Source: Urophycis tenuis (taxonomy: Eukaryota > Chordata > Actinopteri > Gadiformes > Phycidae). Taken from it: a stretch of 64,000 nt of DNA. Positions 37,449 to 51,200 of this stretch are shown one piece after another. Every line of letters begins with the position of its first letter. Position 1 is the stretch's first letter. A program made the position numbers and the translations under genes. The stretch covers positions 4,651,935 to 4,715,934 of the forward strand of contig JAXIVH010000006.1 in the NCBI GenBank assembly GCA_036785325.1. Reading direction: 5' to 3'. A model generated the notes under the pieces. That model searched no databases and had not been told where the DNA came from. It saw nothing but the letters and a program-made list of their open reading frames with translations.

Positions 37449-39202
37449 CAGACACACATGCAGACACATACACACACACACACACAGTCACACGCACATA
37501 AACACACACGAGATTGGCATATGGGGATATTTATGCAATGCACTCATTTTATGCACACCTATAACACATGCATAGGGGCATAGTAATATTCCTAGTCATG
37601 GATTATTTGTACTGAAGTCCTTTTTAGTCAGACACCATACAAGATGGTTGGCTACCCTGGCAGTGGAGGAGATGGTCAACTTCACCTTTTTTTCAACATT
37701 CTATGGGACTGGCCTCGCAGTTTGCCCGTGTATAACACCTGAAACCGGTCTTCCACCATACATTTTGGGTGATGCATTTTATTATTATTTTCATTCTATG
37801 CAGATCTCTGAGTGAATCTGTCTTTTGTCTGGTCGTCATAGCCAATCCATTTTCACCCTTTTGTCTTCTATAAATGTCTAGAGCACAAGCCCCCTCTGCT
37901 GGCCAACTGCGAGATGTACAACCATAAAAACTGATGTGAGGCCATTATTAAAACAGTTCCTGCTCAAAGATGGCAGCAAAATGACGTAGGCATATAATTA
38001 GTTGTTCAAGTGTACATCTGTGAGGCATTACTAAAGGGGATCTTTCAAAAATGTTGAAAGCTTTTTAAAAAATGTAAACAAATTTAGCCTTAAACTGACT
38101 AATCCTTATGTAGCCATACAATTAGCTGTCTATGATTCAGATTCATGATTTACGGATAATTACACAAAAAAACATTAGCCAATCTATCTCAATGTACTTA
38201 AATATGCAGTTGAGTTTTCATTCGAGTGCAATTTACAAATGCCGAAGCCATACATGAGCGATTAGTGAGTGCTCTGTGAGAATATATCATCATGTCAGAG
38301 GGAGGGGAGGTTTGTTTTGTTGTTCAGTTTCAACACCTTTTCTTTTCTGTTCTCTTCACAACTATCGAACCTTGCCCTACAGCAGCTTTAAAGCCTTCAT
38401 CAACGAACTTGCCCGCCCATTGCCAGTGACTTTCCAAACAACACAACAGTAGTTGAGTCAATCAGAGACAATCTATTCAGTCTTCAGCAAGGTTGTCGTT
38501 TTTGAGTCAATCAACTAATTTAACCAAACGCCCCTCAACCCCCAGTCATAAGCATCTACTACCCCCAGAACTACCATTCGAGTCCTTGTGAATATGTTCA
38601 CTGATAATTAGTCCTTGGATGTATGTTGAGATTTTCTTTAAGCATTCAGTCAGAGAGAAGATAGCGATGAGTCTGGGTCTGTCCACATGAGAGGGCAACA
38701 CTTTCCAGCCACCCCATCCACCAAGTCTTGCGGTGGCTGTGGTGGATTGGCCACGTCCCTCAAGATGGAGGGACCAGCAAAACTTCACCACCTTTTCACT
38801 TTTAAAAGGAATTCAGAGATACTTCTTCATAATTATATACAGCTATTTCAATTACATTACGCTTTCATGAATAAGTAACTTAATATCTATTAGTTTCATC
38901 ACAAAAAGTGATGAAACTAATAGTGATTTTTCCTTCAATATCAATGTAATATAGATAACATAATATAGCTAGCTGTATACTATACCAATAGCTATTATTG
39001 AAGTAGAAAACATCTTTGCACACAATGAACAGACATTTGTCATGGCCCTCTTAGTTAAAGAATGCACCATACTTTATGACAGCAGTGTATTTCATTTCAC
39101 ATTCATATACGTACATTTACTGTGACATAATTTCCATTACTCCTTGTCTATTCCCTCTTTTACTATGTGTGTATATATATGTATATATACATATCACATA
39201 TG

Positions 39203-39236
<34 letters not shown>

Positions 39237-42200
39237 ATGTCCTAGTCCTAGTCCTAATCCTATATATATGTAAACACTGCTCTTATCAGGGGTCTACAGC
39301 ATGTTCAATATTTCCATGGTAGCATGATATGGTGGACCAGATTTAATGGAAATTCTAAATGAGTCAGTCATCAGTCATCTCATTGCTTTCGGGGTGGCGT
39401 GCTGCCTAAACATACTGGGACATTGGGGCTCGTTGGCCCTCTCTGAAACACTTTATGCCAGTTCTTTGTCTTCGCTTTCCATAACTTTCAACAATCTACT
39501 CCAACAACCTTCTCAAAGATCCCATCAAAAATGTCATCATTCTGTATTTCCACAATCATTGTACTATCATACTATTTGAGATGATGCATATTACACACAA
39601 GTGTGTACAATGACAATGGTAAGACACAAGCACCAGAAATGGACTGATGAAATCCAAAGGCATGCTCACTGTTCCCCGAGTCAAGTTTGGCAGAACGGGG
39701 GCCCATGGCAGAGTACTGCAGCCCTACAGACTGATAAACACACCCACACAGTGCTGGTGCCCCACCCCCTCAAGCAGGCCATTATGTTTCTTTGCAGTTG
39801 GTCTCGGTTTGTTTGTTTTTAATCATATTTAAAAAGTACATGGCCAAAATACCACACACAGATGTGAAAGTGAAAAAAATCTTACATTTACGATTGTTTC
39901 CAAATTGAGGAAACATTGTTGTGTCAATATGTTTGGTTTATGGGCGTCTTGACTGAAGTCCATTACATGGCTAGATAGCAGTTGTGTATGGTGCAAAGGC
40001 ATGAAGGATTGTGATCCAAAGTGGGCACTCTGTAGCCTGAAGAACCCCCAATTAGATTAGCTTCTTATACCAGATCGCCATCAAGCCCAGCATACTTTAA
40101 ATCCAAAGGGATATGTCTTGATTCATCAGCCATATGAATGTGCACATGACATTTATAAATACAATTTTCGGGGGGGAAAACCAATTGTAGCAGTTTGTGC
40201 TAACTGGAGTTCGGTAATTGACTAAAGAAATACTGGTATTTCTACAAAATGAATGCATTGGGAAATCACACCTCGGGATATTTTGAGGGTCAGTTTGAAC
40301 ACAAACTGAAAATGTGTCCCTTACTCATAGACATAGACTGTCAGAGGAGGGGTATCTTGTTAAAACCTCATCGTATGATATTTGGACACATTATTTATAT
40401 ATGGCTTGATGAGTATCTGATTTAATTGCATGCAAGGGCTCAGCTTGGAAGTAATTGATTACTTAGTGACTTTAATTTAGCCTCATATTGATAGACCAGT
40501 TTGCATTTAAAGCAAAATGCCACCGTTTGTCCATACTGAACTACGTTCTTCCCTGATCTTAGATGAGTTAATACATACCTCTCTCACTTTCATGCGTGCA
40601 CTCGATCGCTCTGGTGCGTAGTGCTTCTTCGATAGCATGTAGCTTGGCCCAGTATATTCCTTAGGATCCAAACGGGGGTGAAGTTAGAAGCAACCAAGCA
40701 CTTCCACGTTTTCCCTATTTGAATATGGTTACATGAGTAGTGTATGGTTAGTATGGTTACACAAAATGAAACATGGCAATTTTCTAAGCGGATAAAAAAG
40801 GATAACTATAATGTATGGCGAAATAACACCTGGGAGCACTTCGACGTCGGCGCAGTAATATCACTCCTAAAAGATCCTCTCCCCCTGTTACTTCCGTCAG
40901 TACAACCAACGCGACTTTTTACTTTAACTACTACAGGTAGTGCAGGCGATGGCGTGCAAGTCACGTTGGTTCTATTGATGGAAGTAACAGGGGGAGGGGG
41001 AGAGGATCTTTTAGGAGTGATGATATTACTGCGCCGATTTCAAAGTGCTCCCAGGTGTTAGGGAAGAACGTAGTTCAGTATGGACAAACAGTGGCATTTT
41101 CCTTTAAGTCTGCAACCGCTCAATTTTTGATTTTGGTTATTATCTGCAGACACGAATACCTCACAACGCAGTTTGATAGACCTACAACCACTCAGAGCAA
41201 CAAATGCGTGATACATTCACAAAAGCCGTCTTTATTGTTGAACAAAATGCATCACAACGGTACTCCCATAGAACGCTCCTCCTCACCGTATCAAACTCGC
41301 CCAATGTTAGAGGAATGGTCATGATTGGCCTGACCCAGGACAGGTCTACCTTAAATCTGTCTGAACTGAGGGGTGGTCCAGGCACATATACCACAGTGGA
41401 TAAAACATGAGCTTGCAGATTCGCCTTGTTCCGAAAAAACAACAACACTGAATTCACATTTTCTTGAGTTGGAGAATCCAAAGGGCTGATTGGAATTATG
41501 AGGCACGGGTACATCCATGTGCAGGACTACTGCTATCTTCATAGTTTTTCTAATAAGGTTAATAGCAGATAATGTGTTTACATATTGGAACAAAGAGGTT
41601 TACCAAATGCAGTCGTTAAATGTATTGTCTTATTTGCACACAATATCGGGTCTGTGGTACAGATGTGCATTGAAACCACATTGCCAAGCTGTCAACATTA
41701 TGGAAGTCAAACAGAGGCACTTATAGAATGTACTAAAGGTCATATTTTGAAACTGAAACTGTTTTGCACACTGCATTTGGTCTTTTAGATATTGTGATAC
41801 AATTGATGATTGTTGATTACTAATCACAATTGACTTAATCTTGGCACATCACATCACAACACACAGTTATACCTCTACAGGCATTTCCTGTTGATGTGCT
41901 ACAAAGCTAGCCTGGTGAGGCCACCCTGATCTACAGAGTTAATTCTGTTTCTCTCTGCAGGTCAGCATGGCCTTGTGCCCGTTGAAAACCTCCAAAAATG
42001 TCAAAATGATCGGTCCAATCACAGCTCGGCGGACTTTCAGTTCATAGACGAGGAGCGCAGCAGTCTGCGTAATAAAAAAAAACAACAACTGAAATTTACA
42101 CGGATGGGTTTTCTCAGCATAGAGATGTTTTTGCTTTACTTCCGGATTCCGCATGAGCAAAGAGAGTGTCACCTGATAAGAAGTTGTTTACCAACACAAG

Positions 42201-45200
42201 GCTGCCGCCATATCAATTGCTACCCAGCCAAGGCCAGACAGATGTCCATTGAGAAACGCAAACCTGAAAATGTGAACGTTCTCACCACACCTGTTCTAAG
42301 CTCCTATATATTATCTGGGGAGGCCACGGAACCATCATGATGTGGTTTTTGAGCCACGCTACTTGTATTACTTGCACTAGCAAGTAAACCATCAGCAAAC
42401 TTTCTGTAAAACATCTCCACAATTTTGGTGTCTTTCGATCTCTCCAAACTACCTACTTACACTTTCTTTTCTTACACTTTAATCATGTGAATGTGGAATT
42501 TTACACTGGATGAAACTTTGAAGCTGAGCACCATAACGGATATGTCAGCAATGCTCTATTTATAGTTGCTGTGAGCTTAATATGAGCCCATTATCAGCGT
42601 GTCCAAGGCATTTGTTGTCAACGTGCTGTCGGTATGATCATGTTGTTATAGCAACTGGCCATAGTAGGAAACAGCAGTATACACAAAACACACATGCACA
42701 CACTCATATATATGTATATATATATATATATAAAAGTAAGAGTAATAATGAATTACAAAACATGTCAATGTCTTTGTTTAGACATATGAAGACATGCTTT
42801 GATAATTTAGCCATATGGAGCGGCACTACAAAGTGCTCAGCTCGCGGACATTTGCCAAGCACACGTCATGAACCTGCAGCTTTACAGTTGATGTAATGGC
42901 TGCCTGGTTCCTCTTTGTTGTAACCCTCATGATGGTGTAGACGCAGTACAGAGCCCTGGGCTCACATGTTCGCACAAACACGATTTATAATTAATTGATA
43001 ATTGAGATAAACGCATATTGCAAGAGAAAACATATGCATGTCAGAGTTCACACCATGCATGAAATTAACCCATTAACATGTCCAATATCCTAAGCCCAAA
43101 CATTTAGAACTCTATAAACTCATATTTAATTTGTGAATACGATAGTGCTCTCACTCCAACTGTTCCAAATGCCCTGCTGTTCTGTTTTCGTCTTCCAACA
43201 GCAAATAAGGACAGTGAACAGTTGGAGGCAAAAGGGGAATCTGTAACTCCCGTGCCCCAGGAACCCACCACCGCCACTTCCTCCTCTGTACCCGTCACCG
43301 ACAAGCCCCCGCCTCAAGGCGGTTCCCAGGGCAAGACCAAGAAGCCACAGACCACAGGCGGCGTCTCCAAAAAACCGCGGCTGGACTCGCCTCAGCACAC
43401 GCCCGCCAACCTCCACAAAGCGAACGCGGCCCCGGCCCCTGCGCCGCCCGGCCCTTCGTCCTCCAGGCTTCCCGTGACGCCGGCCCCGAAGCTGGCCAAG
43501 GGTTCTTTCGTCATTCCCAAAAAGCAGCCGGCACCTCAGCCCCCGTCCGGCCCGGTGCCGGGCTCTGCGGCGGGCGCGGTCCCCTCCCCGAGCCCTGTCG
43601 CCACTGCCACCGCCGCCGCCGCCAGCGAGACACGGACTCTTCCCGTGGCGCCCGCCCCCATCGCCCCTTCCTCTCGCCCCTCCCAGCCCAACACCCAGGT
43701 CAGGCAGAGCATCCAACGCTCCCTCACCAGCATCCTGGTCAAGAGGTGAGAACTAACGATGGCGCCATGGCAGATTGTTTTTGAAGCCGTACTCTGCAGT
43801 TATGGTGTTTACAGTTGAGGCAAAATTGTTGTGATCTTTGAATGGAAATGCAGTTTATTTATTCCCCTCTTTAGGGTGACCGACTGTGGAGAGTTGGATA
43901 TGTCCGAGAGTGACGTCGGCAAGCTTGTCACAAGCATTGAAATGGAGATGTTTGACATCTTTCGCAACACGGACAGCAAGTACATGAATAAATACCGAAC
44001 CATTATGTTCAACCTGAAAGATCCCAAAAACAAGGTCAGTTAAAAATGTTTTATTCCTGTGTTCACTCTGTATGGTTTATATCAGCAATTGAATTCCTTC
44101 TGATTATCTCCACAATAATAAGCATTGCATCAAACTGAGTTCAGGTTTTTGTTGAAATCATTTAAAGGCTTGGCAAATTCCAAATATTTCTTCTTTTGAA
44201 TTTGAATGAATCATGGATCAGCTACTAGATATTATCAGATCTCCCAAGAATGAAGCTCGCCATTTATCCAACAAGCACAAGAGTATTAAATAACCGTCGG
44301 GTGCCCCTTGCCCTCCGCGCCCTCAGGGTTTGCTGTTCCGCGTCGTGCGTGGAGAGATCAGTCCTTTTAGGCTGGCCCGCATGAGCCAGAAGGACATGCA
44401 GGCCACCAAGGTTCCTGAACCAAGCGCCAAGGAAACCACAGAGGTATGTCACAAAAGACTAAACTGAAAACACTCCACATTTGAAGTCAGGCTGCCACCC
44501 AAACACTGAATATTAACAGTGTGCTCGAGCACCCCGCACTCCAGCCACCTCTGCTCATTGTCAAATACAAGACGAGTGAAGGCGAATCACTTGAAATCCC
44601 TGATGGTTTGATTAAAACCCAGTGCATACAAATGTTCTTTCCAACTCCAGCCAAGTTTCATCCATATAAATCAGCCTGTGTAAAACTAGTGCGTATAGAT
44701 GTACTATTTGTTTTCATACCGATCAACACAAGCTGATGATTATTGAGATTTGTCTTGGGTATTGTGTATATGTTCCTTATTTACATAGGTTAAGGACACG
44801 GATGGCAAAGCACCACCATGTTCACTACAGAAGCCGGATGCAGTGAAGGTTGATTTGCCTAGTCTGGGTACACCCAAGTCTGAGAAACCCATGGTGCGTC
44901 TCCCATATTTATACATTTATTGTTATAAAATACACTGTACAGCTGTATTATTTGATAAACTAATATGAATATATGTATTGTTATTATGCTTGTGTGTGTG
45001 TGTGTGTGTGTTAATAGGAGCAGAAGAAAAGTGTTCCACCTGCGGCCAAGTCCAGACCAGTCCAGCCAAGTCAAATCAGTTCTGTGCCGGACATTCTCAA
45101 CTGTATGTTAAAAGACACGACTTCAGAGCACAAGACTCACCTGTTTGACCTGAAGTGCAAGATATGTACAGGTGAATGATCTCTGATAGTATGGTATAGG

Positions 45201-48200
45201 ACACTTTATAGTACGCACACAATGATCATTACATTTTGATTTCTGGTAATAAATTATGAATAAACCCCTTATTTATTGATATTATCTTCAATTGATCAAA
45301 TATTTTCTGATTAGTTATTCTTCTAATCGCTGATCCTGGAATTCCAATTGAACCAACATTTCCGCTTGCAGGTCAAATGCCAGAAGAGGAGGAGGAACCA
45401 GCACAGAAGAGATCAAAGGTTTCTGACTCGAGAGACAAGCGTGAATATGGGCGCCCATCATACGGCAAACTACCAGAAAACCCATGGAGAAGCTGCGCTG
45501 GAGACGACTCCCCTCTGCGGGCCCCCCCCGACTCACCCGACGTGGACTCCCCTCCAAACCCTCTGCTGGAGCCCTCATCCCGCCTGGTTATCGATTCTCC
45601 AGAACTCTCCATCGTGGAGTCTCCAACATCGCCGGTTCTAGAGTCTCCGGCCTCGCCGGTCCTGGAGTCCCCGGCCTCGCCCATCAGGGATTCCCCTGCA
45701 TCCCCGACTGCTGATGGCTTCAAGGCGAAACCCCCCACCAGAGCATACGCGCCTGTCGTCATTCCAGCTGTCTCCACCGTGACCATCACCAGGCGTGACC
45801 CTCGCACGGCCGCCAACAGGTCCTCGGCCCTTCCCTCCGTAGTCCCTGGAACAAGTTGCACAGCTCAGAACCAGACGGCGCCATATGCCGCTCTGAGAGT
45901 GGCTAGCGCTGGTCCGACTATGCCGCCAGCCATGCCACTTCCACTGCCACCGATGCCCAAGTCTATCCTAATGAAGCCCTCTCCATCGGCCGATCCCAGG
46001 CTCTACCAAACATCTGCAGGGTATGTTTGAAGCCATGAGCCTAGAAATTAGCCATTCAATTTGCCCCTTATCCTGAGTTTAACCACATCAGGTCAGGTGT
46101 TTAACCAACTCTTTCCTCTTACTCTTTGTTGTTATCTGTAACCTAATATGTAAACATAACCTATTTGTAATTCCTAACATGACCATTTAACCACAGGTGT
46201 ATGCCTAACATCGCTGTGCTAATAGTCATTTTCAACCATTTCAAACTTTATACAAAACCTATCACTTGGAACTGCATTAACAAGCTAGTCCAGTGCCTCT
46301 TAATGCAGGTGCTTTGACTCTATCCTTCATAAGTTTGTTTTAAAGTAAGTGGTGTAGGCTTGCATAAATCTTTCTGCTCTTTGCCTTGCTTATTGCACTT
46401 ACTTACTTCTGTCCTGCATTTAATGCTGGGACACCTGAATTCCTCATCTAGGATCAACAGTACTTTTTATTCTGGCTTGCATTGATTCTTGGGCCATGTT
46501 GCACTTTACCATGTCAAAGATGTGTGTGCTAATAATTAGTGTGATCGCCCCTGTGTTTTTCAGGAACATGCACTCCCGTTCAACTGCTGATGGTGAAACA
46601 GCTCAGTTCCTGTCCAATCAGACAATATTGTGGAAAGGCTTCCTAAATATGCTGAGTGTGGCCAAGTTTATGACCAAGGGCTATATGGTGTCTGGATCTG
46701 GTGAAATCCTCAAACCGGTATATACTATATTCCATCCTTGCTTCACTAGCCTCACTGTATGTTTTTCCATATCGTTTGCAAGTTGTGGTTGACAGATAAC
46801 TGCCTGACTGCCTATGGCTATCAAGTGTCAACTAGCACATAACCTGACTTTAATATTGTTTGACTTTAACTGAAAATTGTACCATAAACACAAATATAAA
46901 CCACTGATTGCAAATATAAATATATAATACCTATGAGTTATCTCTTTTGTGCTATAGGAACTACCTGATACTATACAGATTGGTGGGCGGATCCTGCCTC
47001 AAACTGTATGGGATTATGTTGAGAGATTGAAAACCTCAGTTACAAAGGCAAGTTATTGTTTCTACATTTCTGTGTTGTTGATCACTTCTGAACTAATTAC
47101 TGATTATATGTATAACATCAACCTTTAAAATCATTCCACTTATTTGTCGGATAGGAGCTTTGTGTGGTCCGCTTCCACCCTGCAACTGAAGAAGAAGAGG
47201 TGGCCTATGTGTCCTTGTTCTCCTACTTCAGCAGCAGAAGGCGTTTTGGGGTGGTGGCTAACATTAGCCGCAATATTAAGGACATGTACCTTGTTCCAAT
47301 CAGTGCGAAAGAGGCCATCCCACCCATTCTGCAACCTCTAGATGGTCCCGGTGTGTAAATGCTTTTACTTGTAATGTTTTAGCAGATTGTGTGGTATAAA
47401 CTTTATATAATATTAATATAAACTTGATATTGCGTGTGCGGCAATCTCAAAGATTTTCATTTTGTTCTCTTTGGGGAAACGCGGCAATTTTTCTCAGAGA
47501 TACAAACAATGTCCAGTTTGTTGTTGATTCAAATGCAAGGGCTTTCGTACTAAACTGATATTTATTTACATGAAAATCTTTGGGATTACCACTTTAACTT
47601 TAGCATTTTAATTGATGTAAATGTTAAATGTATTTATATTACCAAATTTTTTTTATAGGACTTGAAAAGAACCGTCCCAATCTCCTGCTTGGGCTTGCAA
47701 TTGTTCAGAGACCTAAGCGACCAGGATGCCTGCAACAAGAAAGTGAGGAGAAAAGACCCAAAGTTCAGATGTCCAAAGATCCCATGTGGATCCCAAAACC
47801 TCCAGTTCTTTATGGCTCTGACAATCTTGACATATTCCAACCCTATGACCCAGAAACCCCTATCACCGGTTCACCTCCTAGCTCTCCTGCTGCCTCCGGC
47901 ACATTAACTATTCCATCCTTAACCATCCCATCGAACTCCACAATTCCACCGTGTGTGCCTTCAAACAAAGGGACATTCCCTGTTCTTACCTCAGCCCCTG
48001 TTTCTTCAAATCAATCTGTCATAATGGCTAATTCTGATAATGATCCCACTGCAACTTTGACTCGTAAAACACCATTGCAGACCATCTTAAAAAGCTTGTT
48101 TGGCAATAAGACTTCTGATACAGTAGGACCTGCTGAGAGCAGCTCTGTCGTTCCAACAGTCGGTGTTACAAAGCCTCTATATACTTCTCAAACAACTCGC

Positions 48201-51200
48201 CCAATGGTAGATCCAATTGTTCAACAGTATGGGCAGAAATCTAAAATCAAAGAGATTGAGGAGGAGGACAACGACTTTGATCGACCATATGATCCTGAGG
48301 AGGAATATGATCCAGCAATGGGATATGGAGCTGCACGTACCATAATGAAAGTTCATACAGATCCCCCTGTACCTTCCACATTTGCAGAGGATGATGTAGC
48401 TTATGATCCTGAAGATGAGACTATGTTTGAGGATGTCAAAAAACATAATACCATAGCAAAGGGCCATGTTCCAACCTCCACACCATGCCCAGTGCCAGTT
48501 TCAACCCAGGCCCCTACTCCAGCTGCTATAGACACAGTTTGTGCAACCACTGCTCCTGACCTGCAGAACCTCCCCACCGGCATTGTGGTTGTCTCTGCTG
48601 CAACTCTGACAGAACAACAGCGGATGCTTGAGGAACTAAATAAACAGATTGAAGAACAAAAAAGGCAGTTAAAGGAGCAAGAAGAGGCACTGCGCCAACA
48701 GAGAGAGGCAGTGGGCATGTTCATGGCTCACTTTTCCGTTTCTGATACATTAATGTCTCCCCCTCAAAAGAATGTGCCTGCCACTCCACTTCCTTCTCAG
48801 CAAAGCGGTATAGCACAGTCTGGACAAAAGACTTCCGAGTCAACAGAGAAGGAAAGCCATACAAAGGCCATAAGCAATCAGACTTTAGAGATTGCCAAGA
48901 AGGAAGAAACAAGTACTATTCCTGATTCCACAAATACATCATCTACCCTTGTAGAACAAGATGAAACTGTTAAGGAGACTGAACAGTATTATTCGGCTGG
49001 AGAGATTGAAGACTCTGATGTAGCTTATGACCCAGAGGATGAATCCCTCTTTAATGAAATGCAAGATGATATATTCCAAGGAGATAGCACAAAGCCTCAA
49101 GATGGTTTATTGTCCCGTTCAGGACATGGGTCACCCAGAAAAGGATCCCCTTCAAGTTCACACCGTGGAAGAAGACAACGGCAGTCCCCCAAGAGGCGTA
49201 GTCGGCGAGAGAGAGACCATCGAGGAAGTCCTTCAAGAAATGCTCAACAGCGATCACCATCTCATTCACGAAGGCGGAAGGATCGAGAAAGACACAGAAG
49301 AAGTGAAAGGGATCGGTCAAGACATAGGGCTCGGGACCAGTCTGAACGACAGGGCCGCCATCGCAGGGAACGGACCTCGCGTCGCCATTCAAAGGGACAG
49401 AGAGAATCTCCTACTTGTAGAAGAAGAGATTCTGCATCATTTTCACCAAACCACCAATCCGGAACTACACCTCAGGTCATTCAGGAATCACAAACGCCAA
49501 GTGCTCAGAGTGATGCTCCTTTGGGTCCTGTTTCAGAACCACATGAGGGAATTAAGACAACGTCACTTACCACAGTTGCTGTGAAAGATAACCATGATGA
49601 ACAACCAATTAAAGGTAACAAAGCTGTATTTCCAGCTTCCAATTCACAGACGAACTCTAAAACTGAGACTAACTCAAACTCTCCCTTCCTTAACATCAAG
49701 CTTGAAAAGGGAGGTCCGCTATGTCTTAAACCTCTCAAATATGCAACCTGGCATCAACAGGGCCTAAACAGTACTACTCGGCAATTAGAAAATGAATTGG
49801 CTCTTAATAGCAAAATTGAGAGTACTATACCTCTAAGAGTACTTGAACCACCCACTCGGGATTCTCCCCAGAGCCCTGATCCAGAACCACAATTTGTTAA
49901 GCAAAGCAACCCAGAGCAGGTAGATCTTGAGGTAGTGATGAAGGAAGAGGGAGAGATGGTTGATGTGACAAAAGGGACAGGTATACAGATTGAAACTAAA
50001 AGCATTGGTTCAAAACACTGTGATATTTTGAGCAAAGGTCTTATGGGTACCAACATAATGGGCATGGAGCCGAGGAATCCTAGACAAGATGTCAATGTTC
50101 CAGGGGATATGTCGAAAGTTGAGATGACAAACTTTGGAAATGACTTGGGACTTAGTGTATTAGGGCAAGGGAATTTGGGGGTAAAGCAAAATATAATGGG
50201 GTCTAATACGTCAGGTTCAATGATTAGAGGTCTTTGGCAGTTTATGGGTGGCCCAGATATGCAAGGCATAGGCCCAGCCAGTTGGAAAACTGGACCAAAC
50301 ATGTCAGACGCAAGAATAAGAGTGCAAGGGGAAAATATAGAGATCCCACTCATTCAAAACCAAAACCCAGACATAATCAGTTCAGGACAAGCCATGAAGG
50401 ATCCATGCTTAGGGGGTCTAGATTCAAATGTACACAGCTCACAATGTGTTAAGCCAGAAGGACCAACCCTAGTAAAAGGAGGCCTGGGGGCCAGTGTAGA
50501 GATTCGGGATCTAGGAAGTGATATTCGAGGAAGAGGTCAAGATTGGAGTAGGTTTGGAGATATAAATCCAAATAGAAGCCTTGCACCCCATATGGGACAT
50601 TCAGCTCCAAGTGTAAAAGATGAAAGTTTCGATTTCAAATCTCTTAATTCAGCTGCTGTGTCCAATGTAGGCCCAGGTGTGAACAATGACAGGCAAGTGT
50701 TACAAAGAGCTCCAGCAATGGAGAGACCAGGGCCCAGCTTTAGGGATGAAAGTACTGGCAATAATATGTGTGGTGCAAAACAAGACAATCAAGGCCTGAG
50801 ATCAAACCCCAATGAGTTACAATTAAATGTTAAGCAGGAAGTGGAAGAGCCATATCTAGGATCAGATGGAGGCAACCCAACAAAAGATATGCCGAATGAA
50901 AGTAGAAATCCAGAGGTCAGGAGGGGTCAAGGGCCAAATGCCGGTGGCCCTGGTTGGGAGGGGGGTTGGGGACCACATAAGCCAAGAGATCCAAAATTAA
51001 TTTCTCAAGGGATAGATGTGAGAGATGAATGGGAAGGGTCAACAAGAAGGTCAGATTCAGCATTCAGTGGGCTTAATGTACAAGATGAATGGAGAAACTA
51101 TGGGTCTAATAAAATGGAACATATGGAAATACCAAGGCCTGATAGGAGAGGGCCAAATATGGAGCACGGACAGTTGCCAGAAAAAGCTACATCAGAAATA

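Larger units (their letters stand above)
34072..43201 (+). other. 9.1-kb dido1 intron
   Basis: The longest intron of the window. It holds CA microsatellites (about 34198-34262 and 37405-37510), TA runs (39170-39236, 42708-42733), a 36-bp tandem pair at 35987-36055, a GC-richer patch at about 35250-36080 and the fold-back element at 40501-41114. Reading straight past the chosen donor stays open to 34361 and crosses a CA repeat, so a short read-through isoform is possible but unsupported. A TCTCTGCAG acceptor-like site at 41952-41960 precedes sequence with no DIDO1 similarity. Confidence 0.6.

Noticed and set aside
41959..42340. Extra dido1 exon after the TCTCTGCAG site
   Set aside because: Translation shows no DIDO1-like or domain sequence and no good donor of matching phase.
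43126..43716. 196-codon minus frame in dido1
   Set aside because: Antisense shadow of the proline/alanine-rich exon 43202-43745.
44521..44640. Extra dido1 exon after the ATTAACAG site
   Set aside because: The phase-0 frame reaches a stop after about 19 codons and the neighbouring exons join in phase without it.
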